Positions 5,905-13,062 of a stretch of DNA of 20,745 nucleotides are shown piece after piece. The notes below the pieces were generated by a model. It was not told where the DNA came from. It searched no databases and saw nothing but the letters and a program-made list of their open reading frames with translations. This stretch comes from a virus, in IMG/VR virus record IMGVR_UViG_3300047564_006201, positions 1 to 20,745 of that record, one strand, 5' to 3'. The position numbers were made by a program, and so were the translations under genes. The stretch's first letter is position 1. The number at the start of each line of letters is the position of its first letter.

Positions 5905-6602
5905 AAAAAATCTTCTATAGACTTAAACTCTACTTCTCTTTCCGTCCCCTTTTCATTTGTATAACTTATTTTATGATATAATTTAGGCATTGTATCAAAA
6001 AACTTTTCGAAACTTTTAAGAACAGAAGTGGGCAAATCTTCGATGAATGATTCTATTTCCTCTGCTTTAGAGTCCTTAAAGTATTGAATGTTTTCACCAT
6101 CATAAAATTGTTCCATACACCCACCAATCATAAAAAATAAGATATCCGTAACTTCTTCCCTAGCAAGCACTTCACCCATCAACTTTGCGCTCGGATACCT
6201 CATAACTATCCCGGAAGTATCAGATAATTTAATTACTCTACTATGCTCTGGATTCTCCACAACTTTTATGTCATCAACGTTTATTTTAAAGGTGTATGTT
6301 TTCTCATCATCAGGGTCGCTGTATGAAATATCAATTGTCTCTCCGACAGATTTGGCCCTCAGTTGTAAGAACAGGTATTCTAAATCAAAGGATGCTAGTG
6401 TTTGCGGATCAACAGTCCCATCCACATCACAGTTGACAATAACTTGTTGGACAACACTCATTACATCTTGCTGCTCACCACTTTGTTTAGCCATCAACAT
6501 CAACTTCTCTTCTTTAACAAGGAATGGTCTAAATCTAACTTTTTGTTTTGTGGACGGTATAATCAACTCAAAGGTTGGGTGCATCAATTTTGGCAAAGCC
6601 AT
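5892..6602 (-). CDS. 26: gp26-like baseplate hub assembly protein
   Basis: The 236-aa protein matches the T4 baseplate hub family that includes gp26 (T4 gp26 is 208 aa). Typical stretches are MALPKLMHPTFELIIPSTKQ at the start, FRPFLVKEEKLMLMAKQSGE (24-43) and FDLEYLFLQLRAKSVGE (73-89). The C-terminal part is helical and rich in acidic and aromatic residues. AGGAG stands about 6 nt before the ATG. gp26 takes part in forming the central hub of the tail. Position before a tape-measure-like gene, and the apparent frameshift at its 3' end, suggest that it acts as the G part of a G/GT-type tape measure chaperone. The family call is strong; the chaperone role is inference. Confidence 0.85.
   Translation of the reverse strand: MALPKLMHPTFELIIPSTKQKVRFRPFLVKEEKLMLMAKQSGEQQDVMSVVQQVIVNCDVDGTVDPQTLASFDLEYLFLQLRAKSVGETIDISYSDPDDEKTYTFKINVDDIKVVENPEHSRVIKLSDTSGIVMRYPSAKLMGEVLAREEVTDILFFMIGGCMEQFYDGENIQYFKDSKAEEIESFIEDLPTSVLKSFEKFFDTMPKLYHKISYTNEKGTEREVEFKSIEDFFTLG
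5904..5910 (-). promoter_or_regulatory. Slippery heptamer T TTT TTC for -1 frameshifting in gp26
   Basis: Read on the minus strand in the gp26 frame, the end of the gene is GAT TTT TTC ACC TTG GGC TGA. The heptamer fits X XXY YYZ exactly, four codons before the stop. The -1 frame is closed at 5925-5923 upstream and open to 5719 downstream, so a slip has to occur in the 31-nt window 5892-5922, where this heptamer lies. No strong downstream hairpin or pseudoknot was recognised. Confidence 0.6.
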
Positions 6603-6630
6603 AATAATCTCCTAATAACTATAAAAAAAT

Positions 6631-7410
6631 TTAAAAAAATCCACCTGATGACTCGTCTGCTTTTTTACTGTCAAATACTTCTTGATTCCAGTTGTAGTAT
6701 GCAAATGTTACACTAAACGTTGAGTAACTATCACCGGAGCTTGAAGAAAGAGACATCTCACTTAGAGCTATTGGGTACGCTTTGAATAACGTAACAGTTC
6801 TTATTGGTTCCAGTTTGTAGTCTGGATTTGATAACCCACCCAATATTGATCCAATGAAAGGAGCTCCAAGAGCAGCTGATGCAGCAGAAAGAGCAACTCC
6901 TTCTAACCCAGACCCACCAAACTTACCAGGTGCTCCTCTGTATGAAGTTATTTTAATCTCGGAAACATAAGAGGATTGGTATGAAAGAACAAATGTAGGG
7001 TTGGCAGTGTCTTGTTCTACTCCATCTACTGTTGCTGGAACGACTATGCCGGCAGCTGGTCGCTGATTGAATGCAGGATTGATCTGTCTTATCCACAAAT
7101 AGAATAGCTGGTACAGTAGGCCACTACCATCAGCAATGTATGTTATCGTACTTGTGTTGTTGAATTCAACACCTATAGGCATAAGCTGATTAGGGCCAAG
7201 ACCATACCTTTTTGTTGGAGCCGTTGAAATCTGCACTCCCGGAAGAGTGGCATTCTGAGCAAAAAGACGCAACTGATCACCGAGACCTCCCATGTATGCA
7301 GCTATTTGTTGGGGCATATTCTTTGGTATGGAAATTATTGTATCGAAGAGATTGGGTCTCTCGACGTCATATAACTGTATTTGTGATTTAAACTTGTTAA
7401 TGTCTAGCAT
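6631..7410 (-). CDS. 54: gp54-like baseplate tail-tube initiator
   Basis: The 259-aa protein has the layout of the T4 tail tube fold family (gp19, gp48, gp54). It opens MLDINKFKSQIQLYDVERPN, similar in style to T4 gp54. It has a central FNNTSTITYIADGSGLLYQL and ends with the tube-fold strand pair FKAYPIALSEMSLS (about 209-222) and STFSVTFAYYNWNQE. In T4, gp54 sits on gp48 on top of the baseplate and primes gp19 tube polymerisation (T4 gp54 is 320 aa). A Gly/Ala-rich insertion lies near residues 165-190. Its start overlaps the upstream stop as TAATG. The partner gp48 is encoded on the other strand at 8399. It could instead be another tube-fold member, but gp48 is separately present. Confidence 0.72.
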   Translation of the reverse strand: MLDINKFKSQIQLYDVERPNLFDTIISIPKNMPQQIAAYMGGLGDQLRLFAQNATLPGVQISTAPTKRYGLGPNQLMPIGVEFNNTSTITYIADGSGLLYQLFYLWIRQINPAFNQRPAAGIVVPATVDGVEQDTANPTFVLSYQSSYVSEIKITSYRGAPGKFGGSGLEGVALSAASAALGAPFIGSILGGLSNPDYKLEPIRTVTLFKAYPIALSEMSLSSSSGDSYSTFSVTFAYYNWNQEVFDSKKADESSGGFF

Positions 7411-7952
7411 TATCTTTTCTTATAAACGAAATCGTCTAGTGGAAGCAGTATTGCTTTTTGCCACTCATCCGGTCTTATGTAAAAAAACCTGGACCTAACA
7501 TGACTATTTAGATACTTCTTGATACACTCTCTTGATGATTTGAGCTTTGACATTCCTTTTAACAATCTATAGTTCAAGTTAATTTTCATCTGGTCAGTGA
7601 AAGTCTTATCAGAAGATAAAGACATTAAGTTGTCCAAAAGAACTGCTCTTTGGGTGTATGAGAGGTAGTGGAAGTTTATCCCTAAAAACCCGTTTTCTAC
7701 ATGCTCAAACGGGAATATGAGGGGGAACCTATCGTAGAGTGGTAGAGTAGCCTTATGCTTAGGGTCATAGTGGAAAAGATACATCTTTCCGATTGTAAGA
7801 GTTTTTGTGAGCCTATCATCACCCTTACTGATAATATTAATTGTTGACTTTGAGGAAAGATCCCTGTAAGTGGTATCAAACCAAGTTCGAGCGTCAGCCA
7901 CCATTCCTTTTGAAATAGCTTGGTTGAGCATCTGTTGGTATGTCTGGGCCAT
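7410..7952 (-). CDS. Conserved-looking T4-type phage protein of unknown role (180 aa)
   Basis: I do not recognise this product with confidence. It is mixed alpha/beta, basic and aromatic-rich, with no signal peptide or membrane segment. Notable stretches are IGKMYLFHYDPKHKATLPLY (54-73), FPLIFPFEHVENGFLGINFH (76-95) and HVRSRFFYIRPDEWQKAILL (151-170), which look like strongly constrained packing motifs. It sits between gp4 and gp54 with TAATG overlaps on both sides, so it is co-translated with head- and tail-completion proteins. In T4, the neighbours of gene 4 include gp2 (DNA end protector) and gp3 (tail terminator). A connector or genome-end role is a reasonable guess but unproven; the length fits T4 gp3 (176 aa) better than gp2 (274 aa). 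Confidence 0.8.
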   Translation of the reverse strand: MAQTYQQMLNQAISKGMVADARTWFDTTYRDLSSKSTINIISKGDDRLTKTLTIGKMYLFHYDPKHKATLPLYDRFPLIFPFEHVENGFLGINFHYLSYTQRAVLLDNLMSLSSDKTFTDQMKINLNYRLLKGMSKLKSSRECIKKYLNSHVRSRFFYIRPDEWQKAILLPLDDFVYKKR

Positions 7953-8389
7953 TATTTGATACCTAATTCATTTTCGGTCAGTATTTGAAATTTCCAGTGT
8001 CGCTCCTCGCAAAACTTCTGGGCATATTTCCACTTAGAGCTATTTATCCCCCATGTTTTGACCTCTTCTAAATACCTCTTTGTAACTCTTGATTTGGTTT
8101 TTGGAGGCTGAGTCTGAGCTTTGGGTTTTATTTCGACCACTACCGTTTCCACTGTGCCGTCTCTGTTTCTTTTTTTAACCCAGAAATCAGGGAAGTATCT
8201 GTGTACTTTGTTGTCAATGGGTGATAAATATGGAATAGCAAATTCTTCGCTTGCCCACTCTATCACGTCTGGATGGGTGTCAAGGTAACCCATAAATTTA
8301 CACTCCCAAAGAGAGCGATAAATAATATTAGAGGGATTACCCTTATACTTCGAGGGATTCTTGGGTTTAAATACACCTTTGTAACTCAT
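7952..8389 (-). CDS. 4: gp4 head completion protein (PD-(D/E)XK nuclease-like)
   Basis: The 145-aa protein closely follows T4 gp4 (150 aa), needed to finish the DNA-filled head so that tails can attach. It opens MSYKGVFKPKNPSKYKGNPS and contains IIYRSLWECKFMGYLDTHP (22-40). Its nuclease-like signature is P67-D68 in RYFPDFWV plus E86-I87-K88 in VVVEIKPK, with E29 as a possible further ligand. This is the PD-(D/E)XK arrangement also seen in TnsA-type endonucleases. ATG 8389 is chosen because the upstream in-frame TTG (8422) adds an unrelated hydrophobic stretch. No Shine-Dalgarno sequence precedes either start. Its ATG lies 9 bp from the divergent gp48 ATG, so its promoter must lie inside gp48; I found no convincing one. 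Confidence 0.9.
   Translation of the reverse strand: MSYKGVFKPKNPSKYKGNPSNIIYRSLWECKFMGYLDTHPDVIEWASEEFAIPYLSPIDNKVHRYFPDFWVKKRNRDGTVETVVVEIKPKAQTQPPKTKSRVTKRYLEEVKTWGINSSKWKYAQKFCEERHWKFQILTENELGIK
8317..8324 (+). promoter_or_regulatory. Candidate late promoter for the baseplate operon (GATAAATA)
   Basis: GATAAATA on the plus strand, one base from the T4 late octamer and followed by ATATTA, lies 75 bp before the gp48 start, inside the antiparallel gp4 gene. The same GATAAATAAT string precedes gp32. A promoter for the long plus-strand operon has to lie here because only 9 bp separate the divergent starts. A second GATAAATA at 8223-8230 is an alternative. Such words are common by chance in this DNA, so support is positional only. 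Confidence 0.4.
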
Positions 8390-8398
8390 AGGAATAAA

Positions 8399-9397
8399 AT
8401 GAATGTAGAATATGTAAGACAAGCAAAACTAGATGAGGCAGCTAAAAATGACGGATTAGATGTCCCTCACTCTAGCATTCCTGAAAAAAAAGTTGAAGAG
8501 AAAAGAACTAACCTTCTTTCATCAATATCACCTCTAGCTTATCCACCCGATCTCACTGATGAATTCTACATAGAGTTTAATGCCTTCAAAGCAAATACAA
8601 CGAGACCTGATGAAACAAAGCGAACGTTCAGTTTTGAAAAGTCTGTATATTTACCATTTCCTCAAACTGTAACCGATACATATAATTCCAGGTATAGTGA
8701 AGAATCTCTGATGGCTGGTGGTGATTTTTTAAGGAATTCAATAAATGAGGTTATGACGTCCGATGGGACTAAAAGTGTAAAAAACTTATTACCTGGATCA
8801 GGCGTTGCTGATCGTGCTGGTAAGGTACTTGCATCTGCTTTGGAGAAGGGTTTGAAAAATCCTATGGATACAGCAGCTGGTGCTGCTGTCTATGGGCTAC
8901 AGGGTATTGGTGGACCGATAGGAGCTGCTGCAAAAGCAGCGATACCCGTCACAACAAATCCATATCCTGTTCTTATCTTTCAAGGACCTGGTGGTTTTAA
9001 AAGTTTTGGATTTTCTTGGACCTTTTTTCCGGAAGATCCAAAAGAATCTGGTATCATTAGAAAGATTGTTGGTTATTTCAGGAGAGAGATGCTACCTGAA
9101 CGAATAGATAAAATTCCTTCTATATTAAAATATCCAGCAATCTTTGAGATTGTAATAAATCCAGAAATTAAATTATTCAAAAGGTGTGTGATCACATCTG
9201 TAGATGTCAATTATACGCCTGTAGGTCCAGCTTTCGTAAAGGAGTTTCCTAAGATAAGTTCGGATTTCATTGAGCCAGCTGCAGTAACGTTAACAATCAA
9301 TTTTCAAGAAGTTGAAATGTGGCTTGCCAATGACTTTTATAGTGAAGAGAGTAAAGACTTTAATTATGTTGACGCTAAAAAACGTACTTACGCATAA
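8399..9397 (+). CDS. 48: gp48-like baseplate tail-tube cap protein
   Basis: The 332-aa protein (T4 gp48 is 364 aa) is the likely platform between baseplate hub and tail tube. A charged, disordered N-terminus (about 1-45) precedes a beta-strand region starting DLTDEFYIEFNAF. A Gly/Ala-rich stretch follows (about 145-185), then GGFKSFGFSWTFFPEDPKES and a C-terminal strand pair, FKRCVITSVDVNYTPVG and AVTLTINFQEVEMW. The last is the tube-fold ending shared with gp19 and gp54. The ATG at 8399 has AGGA six bases upstream (8390-8393) and gives the expected length; the open frame extends further upstream but crosses the gp4 start. It is the first gene of the plus-strand baseplate operon, followed by gp53 with a 5-bp gap. 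Confidence 0.78.
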   Translation: MNVEYVRQAKLDEAAKNDGLDVPHSSIPEKKVEEKRTNLLSSISPLAYPPDLTDEFYIEFNAFKANTTRPDETKRTFSFEKSVYLPFPQTVTDTYNSRYSEESLMAGGDFLRNSINEVMTSDGTKSVKNLLPGSGVADRAGKVLASALEKGLKNPMDTAAGAAVYGLQGIGGPIGAAAKAAIPVTTNPYPVLIFQGPGGFKSFGFSWTFFPEDPKESGIIRKIVGYFRREMLPERIDKIPSILKYPAIFEIVINPEIKLFKRCVITSVDVNYTPVGPAFVKEFPKISSDFIEPAAVTLTINFQEVEMWLANDFYSEESKDFNYVDAKKRTYA

Positions 9398-9402
9398 TAA
9401 CT

Positions 9403-10266
9403 ATGGCAGATAATTTTTTCAAACACTACCCCACTATATCCTATAGTAACACAACGGTAAGAAATATACTGGCAAAGGTTGTATTTCAAAAAGATAACGA
9501 TCTGAACTACTACACATATCATCCGTACACTATTGTAGAGGGTGATAGGGCTGATATGTTGGCTTATTTGTATTATGGTGATCCCGGCTATGATTGGGTG
9601 ATATACTACTCAAACATGACCGTTGATCCGTACTTTGACTGGCCGTTAGATACCAACTCTTTCAAACGGTTTGTGGAAAGTAAGTATGGATCTCTTTCAG
9701 AAGCAAGATCAAAGGTTAAATTTTACAGATCAAATTACATCAGTGATGATTCATCACTGTCAATAGCAGCATATAATGCTCTATCCGATCTACAAAGAAG
9801 TTTTTGGTCTCCCGTTATCGGTACTAATAACAAAATATCCAGCTACATAAGAAAAAGAGAAGATGTTGTTTATAACACTAATAAAACTATTTCTTTAGGG
9901 GTATCTCTTGTTGGTAACACAGAATATTCTACAGGAGAGCAAGTCAGACAATCAAGTGGAGGTATTGTTGTTGCTTTAGGTAACCTTAAATATTCTAACT
10001 CGTCTGTTGTAATTGTTGATTGTGTTCAAGGATCCTTCTCCAACACGTATAATTTGATTGGTACTACAAGTGGGGCAAACTCAACTGTATCTTCTGTGAG
10101 TACATTATCGACAAGTATTGATCCAACAATACAAAACTATTTTGTTCCTGTCACCTACTTTGAATATGAAGAAGAGATAAACGAAAAAAGAAAAAATATA
10201 AGATTGCTTGACTCGTCGTATATTGTTAAGGTGGAAGAAAAGCTGAAGGAACTGTTACTGTTATGA
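9403..10266 (+). CDS. 53: gp53 baseplate wedge protein
   Basis: The 287-aa product matches T4 gp53 (196 aa), which joins neighbouring wedges around the hub. The family core is clear: YYTYHPYTIVEGDRADMLAY (36-55), then YLYYGDPGYDWVIYYSNMTV (55-74), DPYFDWPLDTNSFKRFVESK (75-94) and YGSLSEARSKVKFYR. The C-terminal helix VPVTYFEYEEEINEKRKNIR followed by LLDSSYIVKVEEKL is also typical. The extra length is a beta-rich insertion at about residues 165-235 (YSTGEQVRQSSGGIVVA, then GTTSGANSTVSSVS), a module that recurs in gp7 and gp8. The stop overlaps the next gene as ATGA. Confidence 0.87.
   Translation: MADNFFKHYPTISYSNTTVRNILAKVVFQKDNDLNYYTYHPYTIVEGDRADMLAYLYYGDPGYDWVIYYSNMTVDPYFDWPLDTNSFKRFVESKYGSLSEARSKVKFYRSNYISDDSSLSIAAYNALSDLQRSFWSPVIGTNNKISSYIRKREDVVYNTNKTISLGVSLVGNTEYSTGEQVRQSSGGIVVALGNLKYSNSSVVIVDCVQGSFSNTYNLIGTTSGANSTVSSVSTLSTSIDPTIQNYFVPVTYFEYEEEINEKRKNIRLLDSSYIVKVEEKLKELLLL
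9913..10107 (+). repeat. Beta-rich ~60-aa module inserted in gp53
   Basis: The insertion reads, in outline: STGEQVRQ, then GGIVVA, a strand ending VIVDCVQGSF, and a closing GTTSGANSTVSSV. The same order (aG-E-V-Q, G-x-V, V-x-L-x-N, G-x-F, T-SGA-x-x-x-V) is seen twice in gp8 and in looser form in gp7. It lies between the conserved gp53 core and its C-terminal helix. Function unknown; inferred to be a surface or packing module. Confidence 0.55.
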
Positions 10267-11561
10267 TTTTAAAACCAAGTCAGTGTGATATTAAAGAAAT
10301 ATCAATTACTTCTAACAGTAAAACAACAACATACGACATAGATAGTGGTATTCTAAACTTCATTCAGTCTGTTGACATCTACGAGTCAATTTACACTCCG
10401 TACATTACTGCAGATGTGTATATGGTTGATGGTGCTAACTTGAAAGAAAGGCTCAATCTTTCTGGTGGGGAGATATTTAAAATAAAGTTTTTAGGTTATG
10501 GCAACGATCAACCTCTTCAATACACTCTTAAACTTGGAGAGATCAATGGCGTTATGACAGCGGAAAATTTGCGCAGTAAAACGTATGCGTTGAGAATGTA
10601 TAGTAGCGAGTATATACTTAACTCAGCAAAAACAGTATCAAAAAGTTATAGTACTTCTACAAAAAATATCATAGAAGATATACTAAAAGGAATATTAGAA
10701 ACAACAAACAAAATTTATGTAGAGCCTACAAAAGATCTACCAGTGATTATTATTCCATATCTTAATCCACTAACCGCAATTTCGTTTATTCGTCAGCGTT
10801 CCGTATCCGCTAAAGATGTATCCACACCTATACTTTTTTTTGAAAACCAGTACGGATATTTTTTTACGACAGTTGAAGCTTTGTTTAACAATGGTGGTGC
10901 AGGATCCTCTGAAGTACAAACATTTTTTCAACGCGAGGCAATATCTACAAACGTAAAAGGACCTGAGGGATCAGTGTCAGATATTAATGCACATAGGCTT
11001 TTTGCTAACTATACTGTAAAAACTCCAGTAGATATCATAAACTTGTTGGATGAAGGTGGACTCAATAGTGTAATTTCAGATTTTGATTTAAACACAAAAA
11101 CATACAGACGAAGAGTATACTCTAACACACCAAAGAATACCTCTTTTATTGATTTCATGGGTGGAGCAAACTCATTGCTTACTGGTAAAATTAATGAAGA
11201 GTATTCAAAGTTCATAGGTAAAGGGTTTTTGATTCCTTTTGCAAAATATAAAGATACTCCAAACCCAACTGTAAATTTTTTGTATGATTCCCTTGCTGAG
11301 AAATACAGCTACACAAATTTACTCACACAACAAAAAATATACATTGACATTCCTGGAAATACGAAAATTGTTGCTGGTAGTGTTATTAATCTTGAAGTTC
11401 CAAGACACCAGGCACTATTTAATGGAAAAGAAAAAAATGAAGTTGAAAGCGGTAAGTACATCGTGTCTTCAGTTAGACATTCCGTAAATGTTCTTGTTGA
11501 TTCAAAGTACGACACGCATCTTGAGCTGATAAGGTATGGTAGAGGAGAGTTGAGCACATGA
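10263..11561 (+). CDS. 27: gp27-like baseplate hub protein
   Basis: The 432-aa protein (T4 gp27 is 391 aa) is placed as the trimeric hub that carries the gp5 spike, mainly because it directly precedes gp5 with an ATGA overlap. Its N-terminus has the usual hub-protein start: DIKEISITS, then DIDSGILNFIQSVDIYESIY (26-45) and TPYITADVYMVDGANL. Later segments include IIIPYLNPLTAISFIRQRSV and FFENQYGYFFTTVEALF, as in gp27/VgrG N-terminal domains, and a C-terminal SGKYIVSSVRHSV with LELIRYGRG, typical of these hubs. The protein is beta-rich without signal peptide or membrane segment. Direct likeness to T4 gp27 is weak by eye; position and fold style carry the call. Confidence 0.72.
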   Translation: MILKPSQCDIKEISITSNSKTTTYDIDSGILNFIQSVDIYESIYTPYITADVYMVDGANLKERLNLSGGEIFKIKFLGYGNDQPLQYTLKLGEINGVMTAENLRSKTYALRMYSSEYILNSAKTVSKSYSTSTKNIIEDILKGILETTNKIYVEPTKDLPVIIIPYLNPLTAISFIRQRSVSAKDVSTPILFFENQYGYFFTTVEALFNNGGAGSSEVQTFFQREAISTNVKGPEGSVSDINAHRLFANYTVKTPVDIINLLDEGGLNSVISDFDLNTKTYRRRVYSNTPKNTSFIDFMGGANSLLTGKINEEYSKFIGKGFLIPFAKYKDTPNPTVNFLYDSLAEKYSYTNLLTQQKIYIDIPGNTKIVAGSVINLEVPRHQALFNGKEKNEVESGKYIVSSVRHSVNVLVDSKYDTHLELIRYGRGELST

Positions 11562-12346
11562 CAACAGCTTATCTTGGTGAAGAGGGTTTCAGATGGTTTT
11601 TTGGTAAGGTTGAAGATAGAGAAGATCCTAAAAAAATTGGTCGTATTCGTGTGAGGATATACAATGTACATCCATTTACAAACGACGGGAGTCCTGATTT
11701 AGTTAATGTGCCAACAGAGCATCTTCCTTGGGCCACTCCTATTTCTTCAATAATGAGTGCTGGCCTGATTGATGAGAGAATTAAAGATGGTATTGGGGTA
11801 AGTTCATTAGGATTGATGGTTGGTTCTACGGTCTTTGGTTTTTTTGCTGATGGAAATGATTGCCAAATCCCTATAATACTTGGATCACTTGCAGGACTTT
11901 CAGGTAGCGACGAAAAAAGTGAGCTTCCCAAGTCTTCAATAGGAGAAAACTCAGCTGGGGCTCTAAAAAACAGTAAAAGAATACTAGCCCAATCACCTTT
12001 TCCTGGAGAACCGGAATCTCCCTACGCAGCTAAATATCCCTATAACAAAACAATACGTACAGAGTCTGGTCATCTTATCGAAATAGACGATACTCCTTCA
12101 AAAGAGCGTATTCACCTCATGCATAAAAATGGTACGTATGTTGAGATGGATGTGAACGGTGATGTTGTCATGAAAACAACAAGGAACAAGTACGATATAA
12201 CAACAAGCAACAACAATGTTTACATTGGCGGTGATGCTAACATTAAGGTCAACGGCAATCTTAACATGCTAGTTGATGGTACGTATACTGTAGAATCCAA
12301 AGGAGATATGCTTTTCAAAGCCCCTAGAATAGATTTTAATCCATAA
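11558..12346 (+). CDS. 5: gp5-like baseplate spike protein without lysozyme domain
   Basis: The 262-aa protein has the two outer parts of T4 gp5 but not the middle. Residues 1-115 form the OB-fold: FRWFFGKVEDREDPKKIGRI (11-30), RVRIYNVHP, LPWATPI, then STVFGFFADGNDCQIPIILG. Residues about 150-262 form the start of the triple-stranded beta-helix: KTIRTESGHLIEIDDTPSKE, then short repeats such as NGTYVEMDVNGDVVMKT, NNNVYIGGDANIKVNG and TYTVESKGDMLFKAPRIDFN. T4 gp5 is 575 aa with a lysozyme domain between these parts; here only a short Ser/Gly-rich linker is present (about 116-150). A lysozyme-like domain occurs instead in the tape-measure-like protein on the other strand. The start overlaps the hub gene (ATGA), the end overlaps PAAR (TAATG). 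Confidence 0.87.
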   Translation: MTTAYLGEEGFRWFFGKVEDREDPKKIGRIRVRIYNVHPFTNDGSPDLVNVPTEHLPWATPISSIMSAGLIDERIKDGIGVSSLGLMVGSTVFGFFADGNDCQIPIILGSLAGLSGSDEKSELPKSSIGENSAGALKNSKRILAQSPFPGEPESPYAAKYPYNKTIRTESGHLIEIDDTPSKERIHLMHKNGTYVEMDVNGDVVMKTTRNKYDITTSNNNVYIGGDANIKVNGNLNMLVDGTYTVESKGDMLFKAPRIDFNP

Positions 12347-12636
12347 TGCCAGCAGTTCATAGAGATACTGATTTAAGAGTATGTGGTGCTAGAACAGTAT
12401 CCGCACAAACAAGAAATGTATACGTCAATAATTTACTTTGGTCAATTGATAAAGACTTGAATTCTCATGGAGAAGGAGCACTAGTGGCTGCAACAAACAA
12501 CGTCTTTATTGGGGGTATCATGGTTTGTAATAATAACGATACATCAGCCCCAGATTCCTTATGTCCTACTGCTGGAGGTGCGCACTGTGCTCCAGGTGCA
12601 TCAGGGGGATCTAATAACGTGTTTGTAGGAGATTAA
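12346..12636 (+). CDS. PAAR-type spike tip protein (gp5.4-like)
   Basis: The 96-aa protein is a PAAR-repeat cone that would cap the gp5 beta-helix and pierce the host envelope. It opens MPAVHRDTDLRVCG, has two matching halves ending NNVFIGG (50-56) and NNVFVGD (90-96), and conserved turn residues between. Possible metal ligands are H5, H41, C60, C72 and H80/C81 as seen in the text of the protein; PAAR tips usually bind one iron or zinc with three histidines and a cysteine. It is translated from TAATG with gp5 and is followed directly by gp25. T4 gp5.4 (97 aa) has the same size and role. Confidence 0.86.
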   Translation: MPAVHRDTDLRVCGARTVSAQTRNVYVNNLLWSIDKDLNSHGEGALVAATNNVFIGGIMVCNNNDTSAPDSLCPTAGGAHCAPGASGGSNNVFVGD

Positions 12637-13062
12637 ATGCCAGTTCAGTACGCTGATAAATTTACAACAACGCCTCTTTACACTGAGAGATATAGCGACT
12701 TCCGTACAAATCTTGATAGAAATTTTGGTACTGGGGACATAACTCGTATAACTAACGAGGATGCTATTTTCACATCCTTAAAAAATATAGTAATGACGAG
12801 AAAGGGAGAACGTCCTTTTTTTCCAGAATTTGGTTGTAACATTACATCTTTACTTTTTGAAAACTATACCAGGTTTACTCAAAAAGCAATGGAGACAGAA
12901 ATCAGGACAGCAATAGAAAATTTCGAGCCTAGAGTAAGATTACAAAAAGCTGTAGTGAGTGGTAAACCAGACAATAACTCTGTATCCGTGGACATTTATT
13001 TTACCATAATAAATAGACCTGAAACACTCACTCTAAGCTTCCTTCTATCGAGAATAAGATAA
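12637..13062 (+). CDS. 25: gp25 baseplate wedge protein (GPW/gp25 family)
   Basis: The 141-aa product (T4 gp25 is 132 aa) belongs to the gp25 family, the sheath initiator that joins the wedge core to the first sheath ring; the same fold occurs in phage P2 gpW and in type VI secretion TssE. Clear family marks are YSDFRTNLDRNFGTGDITRI (19-38), EDAIFTSLKNIVMTRKGERP (42-61) and FPEFGCNITSLLFENYT. The closing strand SVSVDIYFTIINRPETLTLS is also typical. The start ATG directly follows the PAAR stop, and the gp25 stop directly precedes the gp6 start. Confidence 0.94.
   Translation: MPVQYADKFTTTPLYTERYSDFRTNLDRNFGTGDITRITNEDAIFTSLKNIVMTRKGERPFFPEFGCNITSLLFENYTRFTQKAMETEIRTAIENFEPRVRLQKAVVSGKPDNNSVSVDIYFTIINRPETLTLSFLLSRIR

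Noticed and set aside
8041-8048. Minus-strand GATAAATA inside gp4 as a late promoter for the 180-aa gene
   Set aside because: A seven-base AT word is expected several times by chance in a window of this size, and the gene is already coupled to gp4 by overlap.
8273-8398. Longer gp48 start upstream of ATG 8399
   Set aside because: The extension crosses the gp4 start region on the other strand, has no ribosome site, and its residues do not look like the gp48 family.
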